Below, piece by piece: positions 8,411 through 16,797 of a stretch of DNA of 29,770 nucleotides (the first letter of the stretch is position 1; the number at the start of each line of letters is the position of its first letter). Source of the DNA: an uncultured Blautia sp. (lineage in GTDB: Bacteria; Bacillota; Clostridia; Lachnospirales; Lachnospiraceae). The notes beneath the pieces are model-generated. The model was given only the letters and a program-made list of their open reading frames with translations, had not been told where the DNA came from and searched no databases. Position numbers and translations under genes: made by a program. The stretch is taken from the NCBI RefSeq assembly GCF_947654165.1, contig NZ_CANTKB010000037.1, forward strand, positions 1-29,770, given 5' to 3'.

Positions 8411-9754
8411 ATGGAAAAAAAAGAAAATATTATGGGAACAAAGAAGGTAATGCCCCTTTTGATCTCCATGTCTGTGCCGCCTATGATCTCCATGCTGATA
8501 CAGGCATTATATAATATTGTAGATAGTATGTATGTGGCAAGGGTAAGCGAAGATGCACTAACTGCAGTTTCGATTGCTTTCCCGCTGCAGAATCTGATTA
8601 TTGCAGTATCCTGTGGATTTGGAATCGGATTAAACTCCTGCGTGGCAAGGGCATTGGGAGCCAAAGATGAAAGAGAAGTAACTTCTGCTGCAACTCATGG
8701 ATTTATATTGAGTGGGTTTCACTGGCTGTTGTTTGTTCTTATGGGGATTTTTGTCACAGGTCCTTTTTTACAGGGATTTACAAACAGTCCGGAGATTTAT
8801 GAAATGAGCTGTCAATATACACGGATCGTTCTCTGTTTCAGTATAGGGAGCATGTATCATCTTTATGCAGAAAAGTTGTTTCAGGCAACCGGAAGTATGG
8901 TTCTGCCTATGATTTTTCAGGGTGTGGGAGCCATTCTGAACATTATTCTGGATCCGATCTTTATTTTTGGTTGGTTTGGAATCCCTGCAATGGGTGTCCA
9001 GGGAGCAGCCATTGCCACAGTAGCGTCTCAGATTTTTGCGGCTGTTCTGTCAATGGTATTTTTCCTGAAAAAATGTACAGCAGTACGTATATGTCTGAAA
9101 GGTTTTCGGATGGAAAAAACAATGATCGGCAAGCTTTATACAGTGGGAATCCCATCAGCGATCATGATGTCACTTCCTTCCGTTTTGGTGGCTGCCCTGA
9201 ACTCTGTTCTGGCTGCTTTTTCAGCTACAGCCATTGCAGTTTTTGGATTGTATATTAAGATTCAGACTTTTGTATATATGCCTGCAAACGGAGTGATTCA
9301 GGGAATGCGTCCTATTATGAGTTATAATTATGGGGCAGGAAACAGAAAACGTATGAAGGAAACTTTGAAGGCAAGTCTGGAAGCGGCCGGTGTGATCATG
9401 GCACTGGGAACCCTGTTGTTTATGGCTTTTCCGCAGATGATCATGAAGCTGTTTGATGCCAATGAAGAAATGATGTCCATCGGTGTTCCTATGCTGCGTA
9501 TGATTGCAGCCGGTTTTTTGATCTCTACGGTAGGATGTGTACTATCCGGAGCTTTTGAAGCCTTGGGAAAAGGTGTTCAATCTCTGGTTGTATCGCTGTT
9601 GCGTCAGTTGCTGGTCATCATTCCACTTTCTATGGTATTGTCCCGGGTGATGGGCATATACGGAGTATGGATTACTTTTCCTATAGCAGAACTGGCGGCA
9701 GCGGTAATAGGATGTATTTTATATGGGAATTTTATAAAAAGGCTGAAGATATAG
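8411..9754 (+). CDS. MATE family multidrug/cation antiporter
   Basis: A 447-residue protein of normal family length with twelve predicted membrane helices in two MatE repeats. The opening PLLISMSVPPMISMLIQALYNIVDSMYVARV is the classic MATE helix 1-2 signature, and each half has the expected GIGLNSCVARALGAKD or VIQGMRPIMSYNYGAG segment. Proteins of this clostridial/DinF-like branch exchange drugs or metabolites for Na+ or H+ at the cytoplasmic membrane; the specific substrate is not visible. Ribosome binding site AGAGG lies before ATG 8411. It has its own promoter, and no regulator gene is adjacent. Confidence 0.92.
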   Translation: MEKKENIMGTKKVMPLLISMSVPPMISMLIQALYNIVDSMYVARVSEDALTAVSIAFPLQNLIIAVSCGFGIGLNSCVARALGAKDEREVTSAATHGFILSGFHWLLFVLMGIFVTGPFLQGFTNSPEIYEMSCQYTRIVLCFSIGSMYHLYAEKLFQATGSMVLPMIFQGVGAILNIILDPIFIFGWFGIPAMGVQGAAIATVASQIFAAVLSMVFFLKKCTAVRICLKGFRMEKTMIGKLYTVGIPSAIMMSLPSVLVAALNSVLAAFSATAIAVFGLYIKIQTFVYMPANGVIQGMRPIMSYNYGAGNRKRMKETLKASLEAAGVIMALGTLLFMAFPQMIMKLFDANEEMMSIGVPMLRMIAAGFLISTVGCVLSGAFEALGKGVQSLVVSLLRQLLVIIPLSMVLSRVMGIYGVWITFPIAELAAAVIGCILYGNFIKRLKI

Positions 9755-9778
9755 AGATTTGTAAATACCAGACGGAGG

Positions 9779-9807
9779 TTGATTTTCCGGTGATAAATCT
9801 TTATAAT
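9779..9807 (+). promoter_or_regulatory. Promoter of the BMP-like operon
   Basis: TTGATT (9779-9784), 17-base spacer, consensus TATAAT (9802-9807), about 56 bases before the start codon at 9863. Confidence 0.65.
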
Positions 9808-9862
9808 AAACTATAGAATAAACAAAAAAACAGACAGTAACCTGATGAAAAAGGAGGATATT

Positions 9863-11779
9863 ATGTCAGCAGAAGATTACGCAAAAGCGCAAAAACTCGG
9901 AAAAAAGGAATATCAGTCACGAATGATGCGGGGACTGCAGCCTACCCTGGAAGTGCTGGATGATATATTACCGCCTAAAGGTTCCTATTCAGAAGTTCCC
10001 CTTGGACTTGTGCAGATTCCGTCAGACCAGATCGTGGGAACCAGGACAGAGGGCAGAAGCAATGCGTTTGCCAGCAATTTTATGCCTATCTTGAAGCAGA
10101 ATACTGAATTTGCCAGAAAATGGGATGTGTTAAGCACTAGCCATATAGAGGAGGGTATTCGTGAACCTATTAAAGCATATGAATATATGAATAAGTTTTA
10201 TGTTCAGGAGGGAAATAAAAGAGTCAGTGTATCAAAATATTTTGATGTGGATTCCATTCCGGGTATTGTAACCAGAATCGTTCCAAAACGTACGAATGAG
10301 AAAGAAAACGTTATTTATTATGAGTATATGGATTTCTATAATGTATCCAAGGTAAATTATCTGTATATGTCCAAAATCGGAAATTTCCCGAAGCTCCAGA
10401 CCGCAGTGGGAAAAGAACCTGGAGAAGAGTGGTCAGATGTGGAGAAGGAAAATTTCAGCTCTATTTTTTACCGTTTTCAGCTTGAATATAAGGCAAAGGG
10501 CGGAGACCGTCTGTCTATTACGCAGGGAGATGCTTTCTTGGCTTTTGTGAGGGTGTATGGATATCAGGAGCTTCTGGAAAAGACAACCAGTGAATTAAAT
10601 GATCTGATTGCAAAGAGCTGGGAAGAATTCCTTTTGCTGGAAAAAGAAGACGTTATTGACCTGAAAATGAATCCTACAAATGAAAAGAAGCCGCTGTTAA
10701 GCAGGATTCTTCCTGTTAGCTCCCCTCGTTTGAAGGTGGCCTTTATCTATGCCAAAACACCGGCATCTTCCGCTTGGATTTATGGACATGAGCTTGGGCG
10801 GTTATATCTGGAACAGGCATTTCCGGAAGAGATTTCTACATTCTATTACGATAATGCTACCCAGGAAAATATTGATGATTTGATTGAAACCGCAATTAAT
10901 TGCGGCAGCAATATTATTTTTACCACCTCCCCATCTTTTGCTCAGGCCAGTGTCAGAGCAGCTATTGAAAATCCGGAAGTGCGGATTTTGAACTGTTCTC
11001 TGAACACATCTCACCGTTATATTCGTACCTATTATGCCAGAATGCACGAGGCAAAATTCCTCATGGGAGCATTGGCAGGTGCATTTACTACAAATGATAA
11101 GCTGGCATACGTGGGAGATTATCCGATTTATGGCTCAATTGCAAATATCAATGCATTTGCACTGGGGGCTAAGATGATCAATCCAAGAGTCAAAGTTTAT
11201 CTGGAGTGGTCATCAATGAAAGACGTAGATATTGCTGAAAGACTGAAAGAGATCGGAGCTGGATGTATTTCTGGAAAAGATATGGTAATACCGGAAGAAT
11301 CCACCAGAGATTTCGGAATCTACACGATAGATGAAGATCATACACGAAGGCTGGCAATGCCTCTGTGGCACTGGGGTAAGTTTTACGAGCAGTTAATCCG
11401 CACGATTATGGATGGAACATGGAAATATGATGACAATGGCAGTGATAAAAAAGCGATTAATTATTGGTGGGGAATGTCAGCAGGGGTAATCGATGTGATC
11501 TGTTCTAAGAATACACCGATTGGGACAAAACGTTTGATAGATCTTTTGAAGAAGAATATTGTTTCTCAGCAGTTCAGCCCGTTTTCCGGTATCCTTTATT
11601 CTCAGGATGGTATTGTGCAGGCAGACCCAAACAGAACCTTAACTCCGGAAGAGATTATCACCATGGACTGGCTGGCGGAAAATGTAGTTGGTATCATACC
11701 GAAAACAGAAGATCTGCAGGAGCAGGCAAAACCAGTGACACTGCAGCAGGGTGTGATCAAAGAGAAAGGCCAGATATAA
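9863..11779 (+). CDS. BMP-family (PnrA-like) protein with ParB-like N-terminal domain, no signal peptide
   Basis: A 638-residue protein starting at ATG 9863, six codons inside a longer frame, because AAGGAGG (9851-9857) is at ideal distance. The N-terminal 150 residues contain IPSDQIVGTRTEGR... and PIKAYEYMNKFYVQEGNKRVSVSKYF, which resembles the ParB/sulfiredoxin-like fold motif ending in GxxRxxA. A helical linker follows. From about residue 290 (LKVAFIYAKTPASSAWIYGHELGR) the protein matches the Bmp/PnrA/Med periplasmic-binding-protein fold, which in lipoproteins binds purine nucleosides. Unlike those lipoproteins it has neither signal peptide nor lipobox, and no ABC permease or ATPase is nearby, so it is likely a cytoplasmic sensor rather than a transport component (inference). 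It heads an apparent operon with the next two genes. Confidence 0.8.
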   Translation: MSAEDYAKAQKLGKKEYQSRMMRGLQPTLEVLDDILPPKGSYSEVPLGLVQIPSDQIVGTRTEGRSNAFASNFMPILKQNTEFARKWDVLSTSHIEEGIREPIKAYEYMNKFYVQEGNKRVSVSKYFDVDSIPGIVTRIVPKRTNEKENVIYYEYMDFYNVSKVNYLYMSKIGNFPKLQTAVGKEPGEEWSDVEKENFSSIFYRFQLEYKAKGGDRLSITQGDAFLAFVRVYGYQELLEKTTSELNDLIAKSWEEFLLLEKEDVIDLKMNPTNEKKPLLSRILPVSSPRLKVAFIYAKTPASSAWIYGHELGRLYLEQAFPEEISTFYYDNATQENIDDLIETAINCGSNIIFTTSPSFAQASVRAAIENPEVRILNCSLNTSHRYIRTYYARMHEAKFLMGALAGAFTTNDKLAYVGDYPIYGSIANINAFALGAKMINPRVKVYLEWSSMKDVDIAERLKEIGAGCISGKDMVIPEESTRDFGIYTIDEDHTRRLAMPLWHWGKFYEQLIRTIMDGTWKYDDNGSDKKAINYWWGMSAGVIDVICSKNTPIGTKRLIDLLKKNIVSQQFSPFSGILYSQDGIVQADPNRTLTPEEIITMDWLAENVVGIIPKTEDLQEQAKPVTLQQGVIKEKGQI

Positions 11780-11783
11780 AATT

Positions 11784-12374
11784 ATGAAAATACTTGCCAT
11801 AGCAGATGAGGAATGTGCCTCCCTGTGGGATTTTTTTGACAAAAGTAAAATAAAAGATATTGATTTAATCATTTCCTGTGGTGATCTGGATCCCAGATAT
11901 TTATCCTTTCTGGTTACAATGACAACAGTCCCGGTACTGTATGTACATGGAAACCATGATGGAAAGTATGAATATATGCCGCCAGAGGGATGCACTTGCA
12001 TTGAAGATGACATATTTGTATATGAAGGGGTTCGGATTCTTGGGCTTGGAGGTTCCATGCGGTATACGAAAGGGCCTCATCAATATACAGAAAAAGAAAT
12101 GCAGAAGAGAGTAAGAAAGCTTTGGTTTAAGCTGTTTTGCAAGCAGGGGTTTGACATTTTGGTGACACATTCTCCTGCATACCAGCTTAATGACGGGAGA
12201 GATTTACCGCATCAGGGCTTTCAGATATTTTTAAAACTGCTGGAGAAATACAAACCTAAATATTTTCTCCATGGACATGTGCATTTGACTTATGGAAGAG
12301 GTCAGAAACGCTATGACCAGTACCAGGATACCAAAGTTGTCAATGCATTTGAACGATGTGTTATTGAGATTTAA
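11784..12374 (+). CDS. Metallophosphoesterase (calcineurin-like)
   Basis: A 196-residue cytoplasmic dimetal phosphoesterase. Motifs in order: SCGDLD (near residue 33; usual GDxx), HGNHDG (near residue 55), THSPA (near residue 131) and HGHVH (near residue 160). The first motif, usually DxH, reads ADEEC (residues 7-11), so the His ligand is replaced by Glu; I recall this as a feature of a clostridial subfamily rather than damage. The substrate is unknown. It starts four bases after the BMP-like gene, with its ribosome binding site inside that gene's end, so the two are coexpressed. Confidence 0.85.
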   Translation: MKILAIADEECASLWDFFDKSKIKDIDLIISCGDLDPRYLSFLVTMTTVPVLYVHGNHDGKYEYMPPEGCTCIEDDIFVYEGVRILGLGGSMRYTKGPHQYTEKEMQKRVRKLWFKLFCKQGFDILVTHSPAYQLNDGRDLPHQGFQIFLKLLEKYKPKYFLHGHVHLTYGRGQKRYDQYQDTKVVNAFERCVIEI

Positions 12375-12399
12375 ATGTAAAAAGAAAGGATATGGGAAT

Positions 12400-13020
12400 A
12401 TGAAAGTATTACTGTTAAACGGAAGTTCACGCCAGAATGGAAATACATATACGGCTCTTCTGGAAATCGGTAAGACACTGGAACAGGAAGGCATCGAATA
12501 TGAAATTTTTCAGATTGGTGCAGGAGCGGTGAGAGACTGCATCGGTTGTGGAAAATGCAGTGAGAAAGGTTGTGCTTTTGAGGATGACAAGGTGAATGAG
12601 TTTATAGCAAAAGCCAAAGAATGTGATGGTTTTGTATTTGGTACACCTGTTTATTATGCTCATCCAAGCGGAAGAATCCTCTCTTTCTTAGACAGAGTAT
12701 TTTACAGCAGCGGAAGGTCTTTTGCTTTTAAACCCGGGGCATCTGTTGCAGTAGCAAGACGTGGGGGAACAACAGCTTCTTTTGACGTTTTGAATAAATA
12801 TTTTGGTATCTCTCAAATGCCGGTTGCCGGTTCTACTTATTGGAACGTTGTACATGGAGCCGCAGAAGGAGAGGCGAAAATGGATGCAGAAGGGCTGCAG
12901 ACAATGAGAAATCTTGCACGTAATCTTGCATGGATGATGAAATGTTTCCAGGCAGGAAAAGAAAAAGGAATTGCATTGCCAGAACCGGAAAGAACAAATA
13001 AGACGAATTTTATACGATAA
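12400..13020 (+). CDS. Iron-sulfur flavoprotein / NAD(P)H-dependent FMN reductase family
   Basis: A 206-residue flavodoxin-fold protein. The start at ATG 12400 has AAAGGA nine bases upstream, whereas upstream in-frame starts lie inside the preceding gene. The N-terminus LLLNGSSRQNGNTYTAL is the FMN phosphate loop. The compact cysteine motif Cys47-x2-Cys50-x2-Cys53-x4-Cys58 (DCIGCGKCSEKGC) matches the 4Fe-4S site of archaeal and clostridial iron-sulfur flavoproteins. GTPVYYAHPSGRI is the second flavin loop. Such proteins shuttle electrons or reduce O2/H2O2 in anaerobes. It is the third gene of the BMP-like operon and is followed by a terminator. Confidence 0.85.
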   Translation: MKVLLLNGSSRQNGNTYTALLEIGKTLEQEGIEYEIFQIGAGAVRDCIGCGKCSEKGCAFEDDKVNEFIAKAKECDGFVFGTPVYYAHPSGRILSFLDRVFYSSGRSFAFKPGASVAVARRGGTTASFDVLNKYFGISQMPVAGSTYWNVVHGAAEGEAKMDAEGLQTMRNLARNLAWMMKCFQAGKEKGIALPEPERTNKTNFIR

Positions 13021-13027
13021 CTAGGAA

Positions 13028-13070
13028 AGGTGCATCGAATCCACAGAGGGATGAGGATGCATCTTTTTTT
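13028..13070 (+). terminator. Intrinsic terminator of the BMP-like operon
   Basis: Stem AGGTGCATC (13028-13036) with GATGCATCT (13056-13064), one G-U pair, then seven T residues (13064-13070). Confidence 0.85.
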
Positions 13071-13175
13071 GATATTTTTAAGAAATAAAGTTCTAAACAG
13101 TGTTTATCAGCATATAGTTTAGGGATAATGTGTTATCTGGCATATGGACTGGAAGTATGCCGGGAAAGAGGAAGT

Positions 13176-14129
13176 ATGGCAGAATATCGCAGATTTATAG
13201 CCTATGTATATGAATATCAAAACGGAAAAAAGGGAAACGGAAAAGGGTTTATCAAGGTAGAATCAAGGGATGGCATATGCAGGATGCAGTATAAACTGTT
13301 GGGTGTCTGTGCAGACACGGCTGTTCCGGCTAAAATCTATGGATATGTAAGGAAAGAAGGTTCCTGCGAGGGAATTCTCTTGGGAGAGTGTGATCTTTCT
13401 GGGGGAAATATACAATTTGAACAGGAGACCAAGACTCAAAATATGGGTGGAAGCCCGTATTCTCTGGAGCAGCTTAGCGGTTTGATTATTGTATCGGAAT
13501 CGGGGATTTTTTACGGAAGCGGTTGGGATGATAAGCCTGTCCTGTTTCAGAAAATTCTGCTTCCAAAGGAAGAAATTATGCAGGCAGACGCAAAGGAAAT
13601 ACCGGAAGAATCTCATTCAGAACGAGAAAAGGAAGATGAAGTGAAAACAGAAGAAATCGAGCAGGATGAGAAGCCGGAGATGGCGGAAGAGGAAGAAAAT
13701 TTAGAAGAAAGCCATGAAAGTCATATGGAAAAACAAGGTCAGGAATTCCAGGAAAAAGTCCAGGATTCGCAAGTGTCAGAACAGTCAGTTGAACAGTCGC
13801 AGGAACCGGTAATTTTTCCGGATAATACATTTTGTGACTGTAGAAAAATAACACCATCCGATTTTAAAATGCTGAGCAGGAGAGACCAGGGACTTCTGTA
13901 TAATAATTTTTTGCGGCATGGATTTTCAAAACATGGTTCTGTGATTCTTGCGAGAAGGGAAGAAGATGATCGATATATTCTCGGGGTTCCCGGCTATTAT
14001 GAACGGCAGGAGGCATTAATGGCAAATATGTTTGGATTTCCGTATTTCAAGGAAACCGGGGGAGATAGAAATAAGGCACAACGCTTTGGCTACTGGTATC
14101 GTTTTATTGAGCATCCGAATATGGAATAA
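13176..14129 (+). CDS. DUF6128-like protein of unknown function
   Basis: A 317-residue protein starting at ATG 13176 (MAEYRRFIAYVYEY), preceded by AAAGAGGA; the ATG-like start at 13128 has no ribosome binding site. The N-terminal domain (residues 1-135) is beta-rich, with repeated basic and glycine residues. Residues about 145-235 form a Glu/Lys/Gln-rich low-complexity linker. The C-terminal domain (about 235-317; ITPSDFKMLSRRDQGLLYNNFLRHGFSKHGSVIL...FGYWYRFIE) is compact and conserved-looking, which I recall from Lachnospiraceae proteins labelled DUF6128. No membrane segment or signal peptide is present. Function unknown. It is monocistronic, between the flavoprotein terminator and the tRNA promoter. 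Confidence 0.65.
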   Translation: MAEYRRFIAYVYEYQNGKKGNGKGFIKVESRDGICRMQYKLLGVCADTAVPAKIYGYVRKEGSCEGILLGECDLSGGNIQFEQETKTQNMGGSPYSLEQLSGLIIVSESGIFYGSGWDDKPVLFQKILLPKEEIMQADAKEIPEESHSEREKEDEVKTEEIEQDEKPEMAEEEENLEESHESHMEKQGQEFQEKVQDSQVSEQSVEQSQEPVIFPDNTFCDCRKITPSDFKMLSRRDQGLLYNNFLRHGFSKHGSVILARREEDDRYILGVPGYYERQEALMANMFGFPYFKETGGDRNKAQRFGYWYRFIEHPNME

Positions 14130-14150
14130 TCGGTAAGTTGCATTTTCCAC

Positions 14151-14180
14151 TTGACCCATGGAAGGGGTGAGATATATAAT
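14151..14180 (+). promoter_or_regulatory. Promoter of tRNA-Ser
   Basis: TTGACC (14151-14156), 18-base spacer and consensus TATAAT (14175-14180), twelve bases before the tRNA 5' end. Confidence 0.75.
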
Positions 14181-14191
14181 AAGAGCTGTCC

Positions 14192-14277
14192 GGAGACATA
14201 TCGAAGTGGTTGTAACGAGCCGCACTCGAAATGCGGTTGTCCGCAAGGGCACGTGGGTTCGAATCCCACTGTCTCCG
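14192..14277 (+). tRNA. tRNA-Ser (anticodon CGA)
   Basis: An 86-nt class II tRNA. The acceptor stem pairs GGAGACA (14192-14198) with TGTCTCC (14270-14276), discriminator G. The anticodon stem is CCGCA/TGCGG around the loop CTCGAAA, giving anticodon CGA for UCG codons. It has the long variable arm of serine tRNAs (GTCCGCAAGGGCAC region) and the T loop TTCGAAT in a GTGGG/CCCAC stem. CCA is not encoded. Its own promoter and terminator flank it. Confidence 0.97.
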
Positions 14278-14284
14278 TTTGTAG

Positions 14285-14309
14285 AAGCACTGTACCCACA
14301 GTGCTTTTT
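14285..14309 (+). terminator. Terminator of tRNA-Ser
   Basis: Perfect 9-bp stem AAGCACTGT (14285-14293) and ACAGTGCTT (14298-14306), loop ACCC, then T residues to 14309. It lies only 29 bases before the tadA start, so tadA probably depends on readthrough. Confidence 0.85.
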
Positions 14310-14338
14310 CAGATTTAGCATATCATTGGAGGATTTCC

Positions 14339-14854
14339 ATGACAGAAGAAGAAAAGCAGGAAAAACAAGATATAAAATTTATGAAAGAAGCTAAGAAACA
14401 GGCCATGAAAGCCTATGCCTTAAAAGAAGTGCCCATTGGATGTGTGATCACCTGTAACGGAAAGATTATTGCGAGAGGATATAACCGGAGAAATACAGAT
14501 AAGAATACAATCTCGCATGCAGAAATCAATGCAATCCGAAAAGCCAGCAAGAAACTGGGAGACTGGCGGCTGGAAGGCTGTACCCTTTATGTTACACTGG
14601 AGCCTTGTCAAATGTGTGCCGGAGCCATTATTCAATCAAGAATGGACCGGGTGGTAATAGCAAGCATGAACCCCAAGGCAGGGTGTGCAGGTTCTGTGCT
14701 GAATTTACTGGAAATGGACGGATTTAATCACAAGGCACAGGTGACAAGAGGGATTCTGGAAGATGAATGCAGTCAGATGCTTTCAGGGTTTTTCAGAGAA
14801 CTGAGGGAAGAAAAAGCAAAGAAAAAACAAGAAGCAAAGGAGAATGCCAAATGA
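14339..14854 (+). CDS. tadA: tRNA-specific adenosine-34 deaminase TadA
   Basis: A 171-residue zinc deaminase that converts A34 of tRNA-Arg(ACG) to inosine. Zinc and catalytic residues are visible: His60-Ala-Glu62 (HAEINAI) and Cys90-x2-Cys93 (TLEPCQMCAGA), with the catalytic Glu62. The C-terminal tail is Lys/Glu-rich. Ribosome binding site GGAGG lies before ATG 14339. The last codon and stop overlap the start of the methyltransferase gene by 4 bases (ATGA). tadA next to tRNA-Ser, near SRP RNA and dnaX, is a familiar arrangement in Firmicutes. Confidence 0.95.
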   Translation: MTEEEKQEKQDIKFMKEAKKQAMKAYALKEVPIGCVITCNGKIIARGYNRRNTDKNTISHAEINAIRKASKKLGDWRLEGCTLYVTLEPCQMCAGAIIQSRMDRVVIASMNPKAGCAGSVLNLLEMDGFNHKAQVTRGILEDECSQMLSGFFRELREEKAKKKQEAKENAK

Positions 14855-15714
14855 CAAAACAGGAATTTCAGCAGCTTGTGAAGAATGGGCCGGTGATCTT
14901 GGACGGAGCAACAGGTTCCAATCTTATGAAAGCAGGAATGCCAAGAGGTGTATGTACAGAAAAATGGGTCTGTGAAAATCCGGAGCCGTTGACGCAGCTC
15001 CAGAAAGCGTATAAAAAAGCAGGTTCTCAGATTGTATATGCTTCTACATTTTCTGCAAACCGTATCAGTCTGGAGAATTATGGACTGGAAAACCAGGTGA
15101 AAGAACTGAACACAGCTCTAATGGGGATTTCAAGAAACGCAGTTGGTAAGGATGTTCTTGTGGCAGGAGACCTGACTACTACCGGGAAACAGGAAATTTC
15201 TTACGAAGAGCTTTTGGAAGCATATAAAGAGCAGATTTTGGCATTGGTGGAAGCCGGAGCAGATCTTCTTGTGGCAGAAACGATGATGGGAATTACGGAA
15301 TGTATGGCTGCTATAGATGCAGCGGCATCTGTATGTGAACTTCCGGTTATGTGTACGCTTACAGTAGAATCTGACGGAAGCCTTTTCTTTGGTGACAATA
15401 TTTATGAAGCAGTGGAGACCCTGGCTGAAATGGGTGCAGATGCAGTGGGAATTAATTGCTCCACAGGGCCGGATCAGCTTTTATCAGTAGTGGAAAATAT
15501 GCGGGAAAAGGTCAGCATTCCATTAATCGTGAAACCAAATGCAGGAATGCCTGTGATTGATGAAAAGGGAAATCCGGTGTATTCTATGGGACCGGAGGAG
15601 TTTGCCGTGCATATGAAATGCCTGGTGGAAGCCGGAGCAGATATTGTGGGAGGCTGCTGCGGTACGGCACCGGAATATATCCAACAGCTTTGCAGTATAT
15701 TGGGACATATATAA
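14851..15714 (+). CDS. Homocysteine S-methyltransferase family protein
   Basis: A 287-residue TIM-barrel enzyme corresponding to the homocysteine-binding module of MetH and to MmuM/BHMT. LDGATGSNL (residues about 18-25) is the N-terminal signature. The three zinc cysteines are present: Cys203 (GINCS) and Cys269-Cys270 (GGCCGT). It transfers a methyl group to homocysteine to make methionine; the donor (S-methylmethionine, a betaine or methyl-corrinoid) is not visible, and no folate or cobalamin domains are fused. The start at ATG 14851 overlaps the tadA stop and has AAGGAG eight bases upstream. Confidence 0.9.
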   Translation: MTKQEFQQLVKNGPVILDGATGSNLMKAGMPRGVCTEKWVCENPEPLTQLQKAYKKAGSQIVYASTFSANRISLENYGLENQVKELNTALMGISRNAVGKDVLVAGDLTTTGKQEISYEELLEAYKEQILALVEAGADLLVAETMMGITECMAAIDAAASVCELPVMCTLTVESDGSLFFGDNIYEAVETLAEMGADAVGINCSTGPDQLLSVVENMREKVSIPLIVKPNAGMPVIDEKGNPVYSMGPEEFAVHMKCLVEAGADIVGGCCGTAPEYIQQLCSILGHI

Positions 15715-15718
15715 AAAC

Positions 15719-15758
15719 ATGGGGAAATCACTTGCCGGATTTCCCCATGAATTTTTTT
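15719..15758. terminator. Bidirectional terminator between methyltransferase and DedA genes
   Basis: Perfect 11-bp stem ATGGGGAAATC (15719-15729) with GATTTCCCCAT (15738-15748), followed by seven T residues (15752-15758) on the plus strand and T5 on the minus strand. The DedA stop codon lies within the stem. Confidence 0.85.
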
Positions 15759-16351
15759 CTCACAAACACAAGGCATCCAAGAAGCAAAAAGATGACAAGA
15801 ACGATTTTTGCTGCCTGTGAATAGTGATCAAAATACCGGGCGGCTTTTTGCCAGGATGAACCCGCAGCAGCACCCAGTGAGATCAAGATCAGGTTCCAGA
15901 GAAAACTTCCAAGTGCAGTCATCCAGAGAAAACGTATTGGCGGCATGTCTGCCATTCCTGCCGGAATCGAAATCAGGCTTCTTACGATAGGAATGAAACG
16001 GCATAAAAAAACAGTATAGTTTCCTTTGCTGTCAAACCAGTCCATGGCTTTCTGGATATCCTCCTGCTTCAATCTTAATGCTTTTCCTATAGGGCCTGCT
16101 GTCAGATGCTCCATTTTTTCTGCTGAGAGGAAATGTCCAAGCTGATATAAAAGGACAGCACCCACAAGACTGCCTGCAGTGGAAGAAAGAACGACTCCCG
16201 GTACATGCATGGATGTATAAGTTGTCATAAATCCGCCAAAGGTCAGAATTACTTCAGAGGGAATGGGCGGAAAAATGTTTTCAGCAAGAATAAGCAGTGC
16301 AATCCCTACATAACCAAAAGAATCCATGATTTGCAGCATCCACTGGCTCAT
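15728..16351 (-). CDS. DedA family membrane protein
   Basis: A 207-residue SNARE-associated/DedA protein of the cytoplasmic membrane. Hallmarks: ENIFPPIPSEVIL with the conserved Glu and Pro residues (about 24-36) and CRFIPIVRSLISIPAGMADM (about 117-136), the F/Y-xRF-x-P-xxR...G re-entrant motif with its essential arginines. Other hydrophobic helices lie near residues 10-28, 50-75, 140-165 and 175-200. Family members are implicated in undecaprenyl-phosphate or phospholipid translocation and in membrane-potential homeostasis. Ribosome binding site GAGGTGA lies just before ATG (16349-16351) on the minus strand. It converges with the methyltransferase. Confidence 0.92.
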   Translation of the reverse strand: MSQWMLQIMDSFGYVGIALLILAENIFPPIPSEVILTFGGFMTTYTSMHVPGVVLSSTAGSLVGAVLLYQLGHFLSAEKMEHLTAGPIGKALRLKQEDIQKAMDWFDSKGNYTVFLCRFIPIVRSLISIPAGMADMPPIRFLWMTALGSFLWNLILISLGAAAGSSWQKAARYFDHYSQAAKIVLVIFLLLGCLVFVRKKFMGKSGK

Positions 16352-16463
16352 AAATCACCTCATGTTTTTTTAAAATCTATGCAGATAACTTCGGGCATAT
16401 TCAATAAAAATAAAAAAGGGAAATTTTAAGAATAAAATAGAATTGATAAATGAATATTTTTTT

Positions 16464-16727
16464 ACCGTGCGCCGCCCATCGAAGCTCTCTCACAAACGTT
16501 ACCTTTACAGTTAACTCAGCCCAGGCACCCTTACGGCACACAGAAGGTTCTGCTTAGTGCTGCTGCATTCCTGCCCTGACACGGTTCACAGATTTCTGTT
16601 GCGTAAGACCCAGACGTCAACGCCACTTATAAAGGGCAGCTTCACAAGAAAAGCTCCTCCGTTTGGCAACACCCCTGCTGTAGCGGATTGCAGGTACAGG
16701 GCACCGCTATCTCCCCGGCTGCACGGT
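16464..16727 (-). ncRNA. ffs: Signal recognition particle RNA, large bacterial type (scRNA)
   Basis: On the minus strand an RNA of about 264 nt has ends that pair: ACCGTGC at its 5' end (complement of 16721-16727) with GCACGGT at its 3' end (complement of 16464-16470). The core domain IV is visible as GTCAGGGCAGGAATGCAGCAGC, near 16549-16570: CAGG and AGCAG form the Ffh-binding internal loop, and a GGAA tetraloop is closed by GCA/TGC. The length and an extra 5' Alu-like domain fit the Bacillus/Clostridium large SRP RNA. A consensus promoter lies directly upstream. It pairs with Ffh to target membrane proteins. Confidence 0.93.
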
Positions 16728-16734
16728 ATTTAAA

Positions 16735-16763
16735 AGTATAACGGTTTTTATCAGGTTTGTCAA
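16735..16763 (-). promoter_or_regulatory. SRP RNA promoter
   Basis: Minus strand: TTGACA (complement of 16758-16763), 17-base spacer, TATACT (complement of 16735-16740). The predicted transcription start at about 16728 agrees with the 5' end of the RNA. The rest of the 508-base gap (16352-16859) holds only AT-rich sequence and the plus-strand promoter below. Confidence 0.85.
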
Positions 16764-16797
16764 TTTTAATTTTTAAAATAAAAAAATTCCAAAAAAG

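Noticed and set aside
12292..12399. N-terminal extension of the iron-sulfur flavoprotein
   Set aside because: It lies inside the metallophosphoesterase gene; the flavodoxin fold begins exactly at MKVLLLNGSS, which has its own ribosome binding site.
13128..13175. Longer start for the DUF6128-like protein
   Set aside because: No ribosome binding site lies before 13128, and the start overlaps a -10-like GATAAT (13124-13129). ATG 13176 has AAAGAGGA upstream.
14016..14321. Minus-strand open frames reading GDSGIRTHVP or VGFEPTCP
   Set aside because: They are antisense translations of the tRNA-Ser gene and its flanks, a well-known source of false proteins.
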